Shown in pieces: positions 1-10,269 of a stretch of 58,587 nucleotides of DNA. Origin of the DNA: Opitutia bacterium (GTDB lineage Bacteria; Verrucomicrobiota; Verrucomicrobiia; Opitutales; UBA953); the NCBI GenBank assembly GCA_947377865.1, contig CANCHK010000124.1, positions 1 through 58,587 on the forward strand, read 5' to 3'. Numbering within the stretch: the stretch's first letter is position 1; each line of letters opens with the position of its first letter. The position numbers and the translations under genes are program-made. The notes beneath the pieces were generated by a model. That model had not been told where the DNA came from. It saw only the letters and a list, made by a program, of their open reading frames with translations, and did not search any database.

Positions 1-61
1 ACGGTTCGCCACTACCGTGAATGTGGCAGGGGGACGCCCCAAACCTAGCTAGGAGAACCGT
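1..61 (+). promoter_or_regulatory. Leader with inverted repeat enclosing the ribosome binding site
   Basis: ACGGTTC (1-7) is the exact reverse complement of GAACCGT (55-61), which directly precedes the ATG at 62. In an RNA the right arm would pair just upstream of the start, and the AGGAG (51-55) would lie in the closing loop or stem. A smaller GGGG-acg-CCCC hairpin sits at about 30-40. The structure could modulate translation of the first gene. The stem is seen; its function is inferred. Confidence 0.5.
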
Positions 62-149
62 ATGTACGAGATGGCGAAAAAGGCCCGCGAGGCCATGAGG
101 GGCAAGGCCAAGCGCCTTGCTGGCGAGAAGGACGGCAAGGTCGATAGCT
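1..149. repeat. Left copy of 149-bp terminal direct repeat
   Basis: These 149 bases are identical to the last 149 bases of the window. The repeat covers the leader and first 29 codons of the gene at 62, so it interrupts a coding sequence. That is what an assembled circular or circularly permuted molecule gives when the contig runs slightly past its own start. A physical terminal repeat of the virion DNA is possible but less likely, because the repeat lies inside a gene with no packaging-site features seen. Confidence 0.95.
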
Positions 150-1315
150 CCGACTTCACCCCCGCCGCGCCGCTGGACGCGGACGTAAAGACGGGCATGC
201 GCCCGATCTCCAAGCGCGCCTACAAGAAGGGCGGCAAGGTCGAGGGCGAGAAGATGGACTGCCACGCGGGCCGCAAGCCCCGCAAGTCCGGCGGCCGCGC
301 CATCACTGCCGACAGCCTCATCAATCGCAACCAGAAGGAAGCGAACGAGGAACGCGAGGGCAAGAAGCACATCGGCGCCCTGAAGACCGGCGGCCGTGCG
401 GGCAAGGCCCTTGGCGGCATGCCCGCCGACGCGATCAAGAAGGCCATGATGATGGCGCAGGGCGCCATGAAGAAGGGCGGCAAGGTCGGCAAATCCAATG
501 GCGGCACAATGAGCCGTGTCGGAAACCCCAACCCCAGCCCGGACTACTCGCCCAAGACCGACCCGAACTACAAGCCTCCGGCAAATGAGGGCCCCTCCGA
601 GGAGGAGAAGGCCGAACTCAAGAAGAAGATTGAGGGCCGCAAGGCTGGCGGCAAGGTCAACTACGGCCCCGCCGAGAACGTGGGCGGCAAGCCCGGCGTC
701 TCCATGAAGGAGCAGATCAAGATCGAGAAGCACGATCAGGATCTGTCCAAGCCCACGCGCGGCAAGGCTGGCCATTATGCTGACGGCGGCGCTCCCAACG
801 ACAAGCAGGGCTTCCTGAAGTTCGGCGTTGGCGCTCCCGGCACCCCCTACAAGAAGGGCGGCATGGCCAAGCACGAGGACGTGGCCGAGGACAAGGCGCT
901 CATCAAGAAGATGGTGAAGGCCGAGGCCCGCACCAAAAAGTTTGGCGGCGGCGCTCTCAGCGGCCTGAACATGGGCGATGCCAAGGCCTCCGGCGGCAAG
1001 GCAAAGGGCAAGACGAATATCAACATCGTCATCAACCCAAATGCCGGCCAGCCGCCCGCCGGTGGCCCTCCCGGCATGCCTCCGATGCCCCCCAAGCCTC
1101 CGGGCGGCATTCCCGTCCCCATGGGCCCGCCCCCCGGCGCTCCCCCGATGGGTGCAGGCGCTCCCCCCATGCCGATGCCTCCCGCCCCTCCCGGCCCGCC
1201 CATGGCGCGCAAGGCTGGCGGCAAGGTGTACCGCACCTACAAGGATATGGACGCTGGCGCTGGCGGCGGTATGGGCCGTCTGGAAAAGACTGAGATCCAG
1301 AAGCGCAAGGCATAA
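62..1315 (+). CDS. Lys/Gly-rich KKGGKV-repeat virion-associated protein
   Basis: A 417-aa basic, low-complexity protein. It has many short copies of (K/R)xGG(K/R)(V/A), such as KKGGKV, KAGGKV and KTGGRA, plus HAGRKPRKSGG near residue 70, and a Pro/Gly/Met-rich segment at about residues 325-385. HAGRKPRKSGG recurs in the 80-aa protein at 5783, so the two are related by a shared module. No enzyme fold is visible. It lies between the internal virion proteins (53562, 57407) and the capsid genes, suggesting a DNA-associated or internal head protein. The start has AGGAG six bases upstream. Function unknown. Confidence 0.8.
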   Translation: MYEMAKKAREAMRGKAKRLAGEKDGKVDSSDFTPAAPLDADVKTGMRPISKRAYKKGGKVEGEKMDCHAGRKPRKSGGRAITADSLINRNQKEANEEREGKKHIGALKTGGRAGKALGGMPADAIKKAMMMAQGAMKKGGKVGKSNGGTMSRVGNPNPSPDYSPKTDPNYKPPANEGPSEEEKAELKKKIEGRKAGGKVNYGPAENVGGKPGVSMKEQIKIEKHDQDLSKPTRGKAGHYADGGAPNDKQGFLKFGVGAPGTPYKKGGMAKHEDVAEDKALIKKMVKAEARTKKFGGGALSGLNMGDAKASGGKAKGKTNINIVINPNAGQPPAGGPPGMPPMPPKPPGGIPVPMGPPPGAPPMGAGAPPMPMPPAPPGPPMARKAGGKVYRTYKDMDAGAGGGMGRLEKTEIQKRKA

Positions 1316-1325
1316 GAATTTCGCG

Positions 1326-1386
1326 GGCGGTTCGGTCCGCCTGCGAATACGGGACGGCTGGTTTGACCCCCTCTACCAGCCGTCCC
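1326..1386 (+). terminator. Two adjacent hairpins, terminator-like
   Basis: GGCGG-ttcggt-CCGCC (1326-1341) is followed by a perfect 11-bp stem, GGGACGGCTGG (1351-1361) with CCAGCCGTCCC (1376-1386), enclosing a 14-base loop. No T-run follows, so this may be an RNA-processing or stability hairpin rather than a classical intrinsic terminator. Confidence 0.5.
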
Positions 1387-1417
1387 AATCACATCGAGGG
1401 GGAGCAAAGAGGGGTCT

Positions 1418-1630
1418 ATGCTTACGTTCAACACGCTATTTGAGCGAGAGTTGAAGAAATTAATCGAGGGATCGGTTGAAGACAGGAAAGAAAATCTGTC
1501 CACCGGGCTTAGTACGATTGATTTCCCAACATACAAACATCAAGTAGGAATAATCACCGGCCTGCGCATGGCTCTCGACCTGTGCGACGAGGCGACGAAG
1601 ATCTGTAACCGCATTGAACGCGGCCAGTGA
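1418..1630 (+). CDS. Small phage protein, 70 aa, unknown function
   Basis: A 70-aa mixed-charge protein, predicted mostly helical (ending DLCDEATKICNRIERGQ), between the KKGGKV protein and the GroES-like gene. GAGGGG precedes the start and the gene ends 12 bases before the next. No known domain recognised. The location in the head gene cluster suggests a structural or assembly role, which is inference. Confidence 0.7.
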   Translation: MLTFNTLFERELKKLIEGSVEDRKENLSTGLSTIDFPTYKHQVGIITGLRMALDLCDEATKICNRIERGQ

Positions 1631-1642
1631 AGAGGGGGTAAA

Positions 1643-2053
1643 ATGTCTAACGTCTCCGCACACCACAACATTGCAATGTTGCACGAGAGCGATCCGATGG
1701 GTGCCATACTCAAGGAAGTTGGCGATCTCAGCGGGTTTGAGCTGATGAACACGCAGGTTCTTGTTGCCGTCTACATCCGCCCCGAGAAGACTAAGGGCGG
1801 CATCATTATGACGAGCAAGTCCCGCGACGAAGACCGCTATCAGTCGAAAGTCGGGCTGATTTTGAAGACTGGCCCGTCAGCATTTGTGGATGACGACGGG
1901 AAATGGTTCGCCGGCCTCAGTTTGGGGCCGAAGGATTGGGTTGTTTTTCGCCCGAGTGACGGCTGGAACGTCACCGTTAACGGAGTTTTGTGCCGCATGT
2001 TCGACGACACGGCCGTCCGCATGCGTATTCCCCATCCCGATAATGTTTACTGA
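1643..2053 (+). CDS. GroES-like co-chaperonin (Cpn10 family)
   Basis: A 136-aa protein. The segment TKGGIIMTSKSRDEDRYQSK at about residues 52-71 matches the GroES mobile-loop region (T-x-G-G-I-x-L/M), followed by a VGLILKTGPSAF strand and a KDWVVFRP strand as in Cpn10. Phage co-chaperonins such as T4 gp31 replace host GroES so that GroEL can fold the major capsid protein. No GroEL gene is present, so it should act with host GroEL. It lies directly upstream of the scaffold gene (10-base gap), fitting a role in capsid folding. It is longer than bacterial GroES (about 97 aa), with N- and C-terminal extensions. Confidence 0.8.
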   Translation: MSNVSAHHNIAMLHESDPMGAILKEVGDLSGFELMNTQVLVAVYIRPEKTKGGIIMTSKSRDEDRYQSKVGLILKTGPSAFVDDDGKWFAGLSLGPKDWVVFRPSDGWNVTVNGVLCRMFDDTAVRMRIPHPDNVY

Positions 2054-2063
2054 GGAGTAAATC

Positions 2064-2948
2064 ATGTCAGAAATCGAAAAAGATCCGGAAATCATCAAGG
2101 ATGACGATATTGAAGTCATAAAAGTCGATGATGAGCCTGAAAAAGAAGCCAGAAAGGCCATTGCGGCTGAAGATGGCATCCAAGAGCTGAAAAATCGGCT
2201 TGAACGCGAGAAAACTGCGAGAATTGAGGCCGAGCGCAATGCCCACATGGCCTTGGAGACCGCCGTTTCTGCCAAAAATGAGGTGCAGGACACCAATTTG
2301 CACCTTGTTCGCAACGCCATCGACACGGTGAAGCGCAACAACGACATCCTCAAGTACAACTACAGTGAGGCGATGTCGGTTGGCGACTACAACAAGGCCG
2401 CCGAGTTGCAGGAAACCATGTCCATGAACTCGGCCAAGCTCATGGAGTTGGAGCGCGGCCGGGCCCACATGGAAAACGCTCCGAGGATGGCTCCCCCGGC
2501 CCCTCCCCGCAATTCCGACCCCGTGGAGGAGCTTGCCGCGCAGCTTTCTCCCCGATCGGCCGAGTGGGTGCGCCGCAATCCCCAGTGCGTGACCGACCAG
2601 CGCATGTTCCAGAAGATGATTGCGGCCCACAATCTGGCCATTGCCGACGGCTACACGCCCGACAGCGATGACTATTTTGGCCTCATTGAGGACACGCTGA
2701 AGATCGGCAGGCGCGTTTCTGTTGATCAAGACGACGACGATGCCATGTCGAGCGCCGCCAAGGTGACGCAGCGCCGCTCGGCTCCCCCGGCCGCCCCGGT
2801 TTCTCGGGGAGGAACGGGGATGGGTTCGCGCCCGAATGAGGTGCGCCTGTCCAAAGAAGAAATTGAAACCGCCCGCGATCTTGGCATGACCGAGAAGGAA
2901 TATGCCCGCAACAAGATGCTTCTGAAAAAAGAAGGACGCATGCAATGA
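2064..2948 (+). CDS. Capsid scaffolding protein
   Basis: A 294-aa acidic, highly helical protein: an Asp/Glu-rich N-terminus, a coiled coil at about residues 33-135, a Pro-rich linker, and a short charged C-terminal helix (RLSKEEIETARDLGMTEKEY). This layout, size and position just before the decoration and major capsid genes are typical of scaffolds, whose C-terminal helix usually contacts the coat protein. The same C-terminal motif reappears in the early gene at 43543. GGAG precedes the start, and its stop overlaps the next start (ATGA). Confidence 0.7.
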   Translation: MSEIEKDPEIIKDDDIEVIKVDDEPEKEARKAIAAEDGIQELKNRLEREKTARIEAERNAHMALETAVSAKNEVQDTNLHLVRNAIDTVKRNNDILKYNYSEAMSVGDYNKAAELQETMSMNSAKLMELERGRAHMENAPRMAPPAPPRNSDPVEELAAQLSPRSAEWVRRNPQCVTDQRMFQKMIAAHNLAIADGYTPDSDDYFGLIEDTLKIGRRVSVDQDDDDAMSSAAKVTQRRSAPPAAPVSRGGTGMGSRPNEVRLSKEEIETARDLGMTEKEYARNKMLLKKEGRMQ

Positions 2949-3505
2949 GTGCCAAATTTCAAAGAGTTGTTGCTGAGAAGTCGGCAATGTCGTCCCCCGA
3001 ACGCCCGCCCATGAGGCCTGAAATGCGTGAAGAAGACCCCCGCGCCCGTGCAGCAGCCCGCGCCGCAGAAATCCGCCAGCACGGCGGCGGACTGGATGAG
3101 GGCACGGATGAGTTCTACATCCCTCCAAATATCGTGCCGGACGGCTGGACGTATGAGTGGAAGCGCCACAAGATCTGGAATCAAGAAGACCCCTCCTACA
3201 ATGTCCAGCTTCGCCGCGAGGGCTGGGATCCAGTCCCGCTGCACCGCGACATTGACCACGAGGCCATGATGCCCTCGGGCTGGGAGGGCCAGACCATTGA
3301 GCGCAAGGGCATGATCCTGATGGAGCGCCCGAAGGAAATTTCGGACGAGATGCGCCGCATTGAGCAGAAGCGCGCCCGAGATCAGGTCCGCACCAAGGAG
3401 GCCCAGCTTGCCGGGGCGCCTGACGGCACGTTTACCCGCGACGATCCGCGTGTCCGGCCGAATATCAAGAAGAGCTTCGACATGCCGATCCCCGAGGATC
3501 TGTAG
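2945..3505 (+). CDS. Head-cluster protein of unknown function, 186 aa
   Basis: A 186-aa hydrophilic protein rich in Arg, Glu and Pro. It starts inside the stop codon of the scaffold gene (ATGA overlap), so its translation is probably coupled to it. It has no membrane segment or recognised domain. It ends 8 bases before a strong intrinsic terminator, closing this transcription segment. A role in head assembly is inferred from position only. Confidence 0.75.
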   Translation: MSAKFQRVVAEKSAMSSPERPPMRPEMREEDPRARAAARAAEIRQHGGGLDEGTDEFYIPPNIVPDGWTYEWKRHKIWNQEDPSYNVQLRREGWDPVPLHRDIDHEAMMPSGWEGQTIERKGMILMERPKEISDEMRRIEQKRARDQVRTKEAQLAGAPDGTFTRDDPRVRPNIKKSFDMPIPEDL

Positions 3506-3512
3506 TCTGGGA

Positions 3513-3538
3513 GGGGGCCGTAACTGGCCCCTTTTTTT
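3513..3538 (+). terminator. Intrinsic terminator
   Basis: GGGGCC (from 3514) pairs with GGCCCC (3526-3531) across a short gtaact loop and is followed directly by seven T (3532-3538). It separates the scaffold segment from the capsid gene segment. Confidence 0.88.
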
Positions 3539-3545
3539 ACGCAGT

Positions 3546-3573
3546 TTGCAAGCGTATTGTTTTAATGTATATT
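3546..3573 (+). promoter_or_regulatory. Sigma-70-like promoter for the capsid genes
   Basis: TTGCAA (3546-3551) and TATATT (3568-3573) are separated by 16 bases, just after the terminator and about 115 bases before the next gene. This arrangement would let the capsid genes be transcribed independently and strongly. Confidence 0.55.
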
Positions 3574-3600
3574 GCATCTGTTGCCTTTGACGGCATTCCT

Positions 3601-3660
3601 GCCCCGGCGTGCAGGATTAACGAACCCCGCCTGTGATACTGCCCCGGCGCGCAGTTAACG
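3601..3660 (+). repeat. Imperfect direct repeat in the capsid-gene leader
   Basis: GCCCCGGCGTGCAG at 3601 and GCCCCGGCGCGCAG at 3641 are each followed by a TTAACG-like sequence, 40 bases apart. They lie in the 5' untranslated leader between the inferred promoter and the gene at 3688. They could be operator sites or a structured leader. Function unknown. Confidence 0.5.
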
Positions 3661-3687
3661 GGCTTCCCTTAAAAAGGAGAACCCGTC

Positions 3688-4278
3688 ATGGCGAACACAG
3701 CCGCCTATAACGGTTTTCAGCAGTACAGTGGCACTGGCTCGGCCCCGACCTATGAGCAGGTTGCGGTCCAGATTGCTTACAATGCTTCGGCCATCTTCTA
3801 CGGCGACCCCGTAAACCCCGACACCAATGGCTACGTGGTTGTGGGCGTGACGACTGCCTCGTCTGGCAATGCCCAGATTGCTGGCGTGTTTGTTGGTTGC
3901 CAGTACCTTTCGGTTTCGCAGAAGCGCACCATTTGGTCCAACTACTGGCCCGGCTCTGATGTGGCTTCCGGCAACGTCGTGACCGGTTATATCATCAACG
4001 ATCCCAATGCGAAGTTCATCGCTCAGTTTGGCAACGTCAGCGTTGACCAGAGCTATGTGAACGCCGCCGTCGGCTTCAACATCGGCACCGGCAACACTGC
4101 CAATGGCATTTCAGGCGCCTATCTTGCGACCCTCGGCACCACGGATACAACCTTCCCGTTCAAGGTGGTTTCCCTTGTCACCACGCCCCCCGGCGTGAAT
4201 GGCACGGAAACCGGCGCGTACCAGAAGGCCATTGTGGCGTTCAACTACGTTTCCACCAAGGCCCTCGCGGGCGTCTAA
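3688..4278 (+). CDS. Probable capsid decoration protein
   Basis: A 196-aa protein rich in Gly, Ala, Thr, Asn and Val with few charges, predicted all-beta. It lies immediately upstream of the major capsid gene with a 15-base gap containing GGAGTAGG, and has its own AAAGGAGAA ribosome site. Small beta-rich proteins paired with the coat gene are commonly head decoration or stabilising proteins. No specific family is recognised, so the assignment rests on composition and position. Confidence 0.6.
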   Translation: MANTAAYNGFQQYSGTGSAPTYEQVAVQIAYNASAIFYGDPVNPDTNGYVVVGVTTASSGNAQIAGVFVGCQYLSVSQKRTIWSNYWPGSDVASGNVVTGYIINDPNAKFIAQFGNVSVDQSYVNAAVGFNIGTGNTANGISGAYLATLGTTDTTFPFKVVSLVTTPPGVNGTETGAYQKAIVAFNYVSTKALAGV

Positions 4279-4293
4279 TAAGGAGTAGGATCA

Positions 4294-5199
4294 ATGGCTG
4301 TTAATCTTTCTGCCATCAAAGACCTTCTCCTCCCCGGTCTCCGGGGTGTTGAGGGCCAGTACGAACAGATCCCGTCGCAGTACGACAAGATCTTCACCAA
4401 GCACGACTCGAAAATGGCTCTGGAGCGCACCGCTGAGATGCGCTTCCTTGGCTACGCTCAGTTGAAGACGGAAGGTGGCCAGACCGCGTTTGATAACGGC
4501 GCGGGCGAGCGTTACGTCTACAATCAGGAGCACACCGAGATCGGCCTCGGCTACGCGATCACTCGCAAGGCCATCGACGACAACCTCTACAAGAGCCAGT
4601 TTGCTCCCTCGAACCTCGGCCTGACGCAGTCTTTCCATCAGACTAAGGAAATCTACGGCGCGAACGTGCTGAACACCGCCACGACGTACAATGCGTCTAT
4701 CGGCGGCGACGGCAAGGCTCTCGTGGCTTCGGACCATCCCATCGATGGCTCGACGGTGTCGAACTACACCACCAACGATCTGAACGAGTCCACGCTGCTG
4801 AATGCGATGATCGCAATCCGCACGAACTTCCGCGATCAGGCTGGTCTGAAGATCTTCGCCCGTGGCCGTCGCCTTGTGATCCCGCCCGCTCTTGAGCCGG
4901 TGGCGATTCGCCTGACGAAGACCGAACTGCGTCCCGGCACTGCGGACAACGACGTCAATGCGATAATGTCTACCTCGGGCGGCCTGCCCGAGGGCTACAT
5001 GGTCAATGACTTCTTGACCTCAACTCGCGCTTGGTTCCTCCTGACGAACATCGACGGTTTGTCGTACATGGAGCGCATCAAGTTCGAAACCGACATGCAG
5101 GTCGATTTCACGACCGACAACCTGTTGGTCAAGGGCTACGAGCGTTACAGCTTCGGCTATTATAATTTCCGCAGCATCTACGGCGCTTTCCCGACCTAA
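4294..5199 (+). CDS. Major capsid protein
   Basis: A 301-aa protein of HK97-fold type, resembling the Mu gpT-like/major head subunit group. It has an N-terminal helix region with the EQIPSQYDKIFTKHDSK segment, a central domain with TRKAIDDNLY and a Gly/Ala-rich region, and a C-terminal strand-rich end (RYSFGYYNFRSIYGAFPT). It directly follows the decoration gene, is preceded by GGAGTAGG and is followed by an intrinsic terminator, as expected for the most abundant virion protein. No protease gene was seen next to it. Confidence 0.83.
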   Translation: MAVNLSAIKDLLLPGLRGVEGQYEQIPSQYDKIFTKHDSKMALERTAEMRFLGYAQLKTEGGQTAFDNGAGERYVYNQEHTEIGLGYAITRKAIDDNLYKSQFAPSNLGLTQSFHQTKEIYGANVLNTATTYNASIGGDGKALVASDHPIDGSTVSNYTTNDLNESTLLNAMIAIRTNFRDQAGLKIFARGRRLVIPPALEPVAIRLTKTELRPGTADNDVNAIMSTSGGLPEGYMVNDFLTSTRAWFLLTNIDGLSYMERIKFETDMQVDFTTDNLLVKGYERYSFGYYNFRSIYGAFPT

Positions 5200-5205
5200 G
5201 CCATT

Positions 5206-5236
5206 GGGGCGGGGCTTCGGTCCCGCCCTTCTTTCT
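5206..5236 (+). terminator. Intrinsic terminator after the capsid gene
   Basis: GGGCGGG (5207-5213) pairs with CCCGCCC (5222-5228) around a CTTCGG-type loop, followed by the T-rich TTCTTTCT. It lies 7 bases after the capsid stop codon. Confidence 0.8.
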
Positions 5237-5309
5237 AGGCAACCGATCACGCAGACCGGCCTAGCGGACTCTGCACAGACAGCGTGATCCCATCGTGCAG
5301 GAGGCTCTT

Positions 5310-5762
5310 ATGGGCATCACCACATTCACCGGCCCCATCAAGGCTGGCAATGTTCTTAATACGACTGGCACTACTGCCGGTACGATCAAGAATGTTGGAT
5401 TTGTTGCGATGGCGCAGACCGCGTCCATCACGCAGGCTGGCACTGCAACTGCTTATGCCACCTCCATCGTCATTCCGGCCTACAGTCACATCTTGAACAT
5501 TCAGTTCTTGACGACAACGGCTTGGAACGGCGTTGCGGCTACCGTTAGCGTTGGAACCAGCGCGACCTCGACTGAGCTTGTTGTTGGGCAGAGCCTTGGC
5601 ACCATTGGCCAGCAGTCTGCTGGTCCCGGCGCTGATGCTACCCGCGCGGGCCTTTGGTCTAATACTGGCGCAACCGACATCGTCATCTATGTCCTGTCCG
5701 CGAACACCGGCGCTGGCGTCGGTGATATTGTCGTCCGCTACATTCAGGCCGAAAACGCCTAA
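5310..5762 (+). CDS. Small beta-rich structural protein, 150 aa
   Basis: A 150-aa neutral, Thr/Ala/Gly-rich protein, predicted beta (for example VGTSATSTELVVGQSLG). The ATG at 5310 is chosen over the in-frame GTG at 5295 because CAGGAGG lies six bases before it. It follows the capsid gene and terminator. A head-surface or fibre-type role is plausible. No family recognised. Confidence 0.7.
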   Translation: MGITTFTGPIKAGNVLNTTGTTAGTIKNVGFVAMAQTASITQAGTATAYATSIVIPAYSHILNIQFLTTTAWNGVAATVSVGTSATSTELVVGQSLGTIGQQSAGPGADATRAGLWSNTGATDIVIYVLSANTGAGVGDIVVRYIQAENA

Positions 5763-5782
5763 TCAAACCAAGGAGAACGACT

Positions 5783-6025
5783 ATGAAGGGTAAAGCTCCC
5801 AAGCTTGGTGCGATGAAGCACACGGCATACTCCGGCGGCAACAGCAAGGTTGCGTCCGAGTCCATGAACACCGTTGACGCCTTCAAAAAGGGCGGCAAGG
5901 TCGGCATGAAGGCTGATGGCGTCATGTCTGAGGCTCACGCTGGCCGCAAGCCCCGCAAGTCCGGCGGCGCTGTTCTGTCCTCTGCCGCTGGCGGTTCGCC
6001 CCGTGGCAAGGCTTCGCATTACTAA
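5783..6025 (+). CDS. Small basic KKGG protein, paralogue of a module at 62
   Basis: An 80-aa protein, very basic, with FKKGGKVG and HAGRKPRKSGG. Both motifs also occur in the 417-aa protein at 62, pointing to duplication of a short module. AAGGAG precedes the start. It may be a minor virion protein packaged through the GG motif, which is inference. A GC-rich hairpin follows. Confidence 0.75.
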   Translation: MKGKAPKLGAMKHTAYSGGNSKVASESMNTVDAFKKGGKVGMKADGVMSEAHAGRKPRKSGGAVLSSAAGGSPRGKASHY

Positions 6026-6050
6026 GATCTCCTCCCGACTTAGTGGTGCA

Positions 6051-6071
6051 GCGGGGGCCTTGTGCCCCCGC
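6051..6071 (+). terminator. Intergenic GC hairpin
   Basis: GCGGGGGC (6051-6058) and GCCCCCGC (6064-6071) form a perfect 8-bp stem with a CTTGT loop. No T-run follows, so it is more likely a processing or attenuation structure between the small head genes. Confidence 0.5.
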
Positions 6072-6089
6072 ATTCATATGGAGACTGCA

Positions 6090-6329
6090 ATGTCTGGTGC
6101 TTGGACGCGCAAGGAAGGCAAGAACCCCGAGGGCGGGCTGAATGCCAAGGGTCGCGCATCGCTCAAGGCCGAGGGGCATGACATCAAGCGCCCGCAGCCA
6201 GAAGGCGGTTCACGCAAGGATTCATTCTGTGCTAGAATGACTGGGTTAAAGCGAAAACTGACAGGGTCTGCAAAGGCCGCCGATCCTAACAGTCGCGTAA
6301 ACAAGTCACTCAGGAAGTGGGATTGCTGA
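6090..6329 (+). CDS. DUF6321-like small phage protein
   Basis: A 79-aa basic protein whose segment WTRKEGKNPEGGLNAKGRAS and later SFCARMTGLKRKL and RVNKSLRKWDC match, as I recall it, the conserved DUF6321 family of phages; its function is unknown. The ATG at 6090 has GGAG six bases upstream (inside the ATGGAG at 6078), so it is preferred over the ATG at 6078. It ends one base before the next gene. Confidence 0.75.
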   Translation: MSGAWTRKEGKNPEGGLNAKGRASLKAEGHDIKRPQPEGGSRKDSFCARMTGLKRKLTGSAKAADPNSRVNKSLRKWDC

Positions 6330-6330
6330 C

Positions 6331-6495
6331 ATGGCTGACAAACCTTTCTGGGAAAAGGACGCCCCGAAGGATGCCAAGGAAAAGCACCTGAGCCGCAAAC
6401 AGGTTCAGTCCGCCAAGGCCCACGCCCGTGCCGCTGGCCGCCCATACCCGAACTTGATAGACAATGCCGCTGCGGCTCGCAGCAAGGGGAAGTAA
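6331..6495 (+). CDS. Small basic phage protein, 54 aa
   Basis: ATG at 6331 opens a 54-aa reading frame with N-terminus MADKPFWEKDAPK and the segment AHARAAGRPYPNLIDNAAAA near its end. It lies one base after the preceding stop and one base before the next start, in a cluster of short head genes, so it is very likely translated. Similar AGRPYPNLIDN small proteins are familiar from other phages, without known function. Confidence 0.75.
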   Translation: MADKPFWEKDAPKDAKEKHLSRKQVQSAKAHARAAGRPYPNLIDNAAAARSKGK

Positions 6496-6496
6496 A

Positions 6497-6817
6497 ATGC
6501 AGTACAAAGATCTCACCAAAACCGGCACCGGCCGCAGCACCATATGTGTTGTTGACGACTTTCAGACGCCGTTCAACATCGGCATTGCCGTTTCCCTTAG
6601 CTCCACCGCGACGTTTACCGTCGAGTATTCGCTTGATGATCCGAACGCTGACGGCTACTCCGCGTCGGCGGCGTCGTGGTATGTTGCCCCCGGTTTCACT
6701 TCCGGTTCGGCCGCCATCGCCGGGGCGCTCATCATCCCCTGCCGTGCGATTTCGTTGAATGTCTCCGCCAATGCTGGCACGGTTACGGCCAAGATCGTTC
6801 AGGCTGGCCCTGTCTAA
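6497..6817 (+). CDS. Small beta-rich structural protein, 106 aa
   Basis: A 106-aa protein, Thr/Ser/Ala/Val-rich and predicted beta sandwich (FTVEYSLDDPNADGYSASAA). The ATG at 6497 follows the upstream stop by one base, with AAGGGGAAG before it. In related phages such short proteins sit between head genes and the adaptor. Probably a minor virion component. No named family recognised. Confidence 0.7.
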   Translation: MQYKDLTKTGTGRSTICVVDDFQTPFNIGIAVSLSSTATFTVEYSLDDPNADGYSASAASWYVAPGFTSGSAAIAGALIIPCRAISLNVSANAGTVTAKIVQAGPV

Positions 6818-6827
6818 GGGATAAAAC

Positions 6828-7547
6828 ATGGCCACGAGCAACACCTACACCTTCAATCCGTCGATGGGCGAATTGACCATTTATGCCTACAATTTGATTG
6901 GCGTTCGTGGGACTGCGATTCTTCAGGAGCATATGGAGGCCGCCAGAATGGCGTCCAATATGCTTCTCTCCCGTTGGTCGAATCAGGGTGTAAATCTCTG
7001 GGCTGTTGACCTCGTCGAGACGCCGCTCGTGACCGGCCAGACGACGTATGCCGTTGACGGGAACACGGTCGCCATTCTCGACGCCTATGTGGTGAATGAT
7101 CAGACGGGCGAGAACATTGACCGCATCATTCTGCCGATCAGCCGCACGGAATATGCCAGCTATCCGAACAAGGAGCAGCAGGGGTTTCCGACTGTCTATT
7201 GGTTTGACCGCCTGATTAGTTCGTCGCGCTCCACGGGTTCCGCAGGGCCTTCCGTCACGCTCTGGCCCGTGCCAAACGTAGACAACGGCCCCTCGACGCT
7301 CAAGTATTATCGCGTCAGGCAGCTTCAGGATTCGGCGCTTCAGAATGGCCAGACGGTCGAAATCCCATATCTCTGGCTTGAGGCTTTCGCCTACGCGCTC
7401 GCGCAGCGTCTTGCCCAGATATGGAATCCGCAGGCCGTCGCCATGATTAAGCCCATGGCCGACGAGGCTTACACCATTGCGGCCGAGCAGAACGTCGAGC
7501 AAGCGGCCACTTATATTTCTCCCATGATCTCTGGCTATTTCAGGTAA
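6828..7547 (+). CDS. Head-tail adaptor-like protein (gp4/gp11-type), copy 1
   Basis: A 239-aa protein. An N-terminal helical part (LTIYAYNLIGVRGTAILQEH, ARMASNMLLSRWSNQG) leads to a beta insert and a C-terminal helical part (LWLEAFAYALAQRLAQIW). This layout matches the adaptor/tail-tubular-A-like proteins of podoviruses (P22 gp4, T7 gp11), which form a ring under the portal. A second protein of the same class lies at 18954, beyond the fibre and lysis genes. The assignment is by architecture and remembered similarity, not alignment. Confidence 0.6.
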   Translation: MATSNTYTFNPSMGELTIYAYNLIGVRGTAILQEHMEAARMASNMLLSRWSNQGVNLWAVDLVETPLVTGQTTYAVDGNTVAILDAYVVNDQTGENIDRIILPISRTEYASYPNKEQQGFPTVYWFDRLISSSRSTGSAGPSVTLWPVPNVDNGPSTLKYYRVRQLQDSALQNGQTVEIPYLWLEAFAYALAQRLAQIWNPQAVAMIKPMADEAYTIAAEQNVEQAATYISPMISGYFR

Positions 7548-7557
7548 GGGGGCATGA

Positions 7558-10046
<2,489 letters not shown>

Positions 10047-10059
10047 GAGGGGGGTATCT

Positions 10060-10266
10060 ATGGGCATTGTTTATCTGGAAGATGGCCGTCTGGCCGATGA
10101 GTTTGAGATTGGCACGGAACCTTTCGTGTTGAAAGATGCGCTCGTGATGATGCCTGCGGAGTATGAGGCTTTGACGCCAGATGAGGTCGCCGCCATGAAG
10201 CAGGCCCGATATGACAACTGGTATGCAGTCGTCACCGCTCCCCCCATCGACGTGCCACAGGAGTAA
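10060..10266 (+). CDS. Small protein between fibre genes, 68 aa
   Basis: A 68-aa acidic protein (MGIVYLEDGRLADEFEIG) with GAGGGGGG upstream of its start. It lies between fibre 1 and the 1128-aa beta-repeat protein. Position and size are like fibre assembly or attachment helper genes, but there is no recognised domain. Confidence 0.65.
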   Translation: MGIVYLEDGRLADEFEIGTEPFVLKDALVMMPAEYEALTPDEVAAMKQARYDNWYAVVTAPPIDVPQE

Positions 10267-10269
10267 CTG

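Noticed and set aside
5295-5309. GTG start at 5295 for the 150-aa protein
   Set aside because: CAGGAGG falls inside the extension and is ideally spaced to the ATG at 5310.
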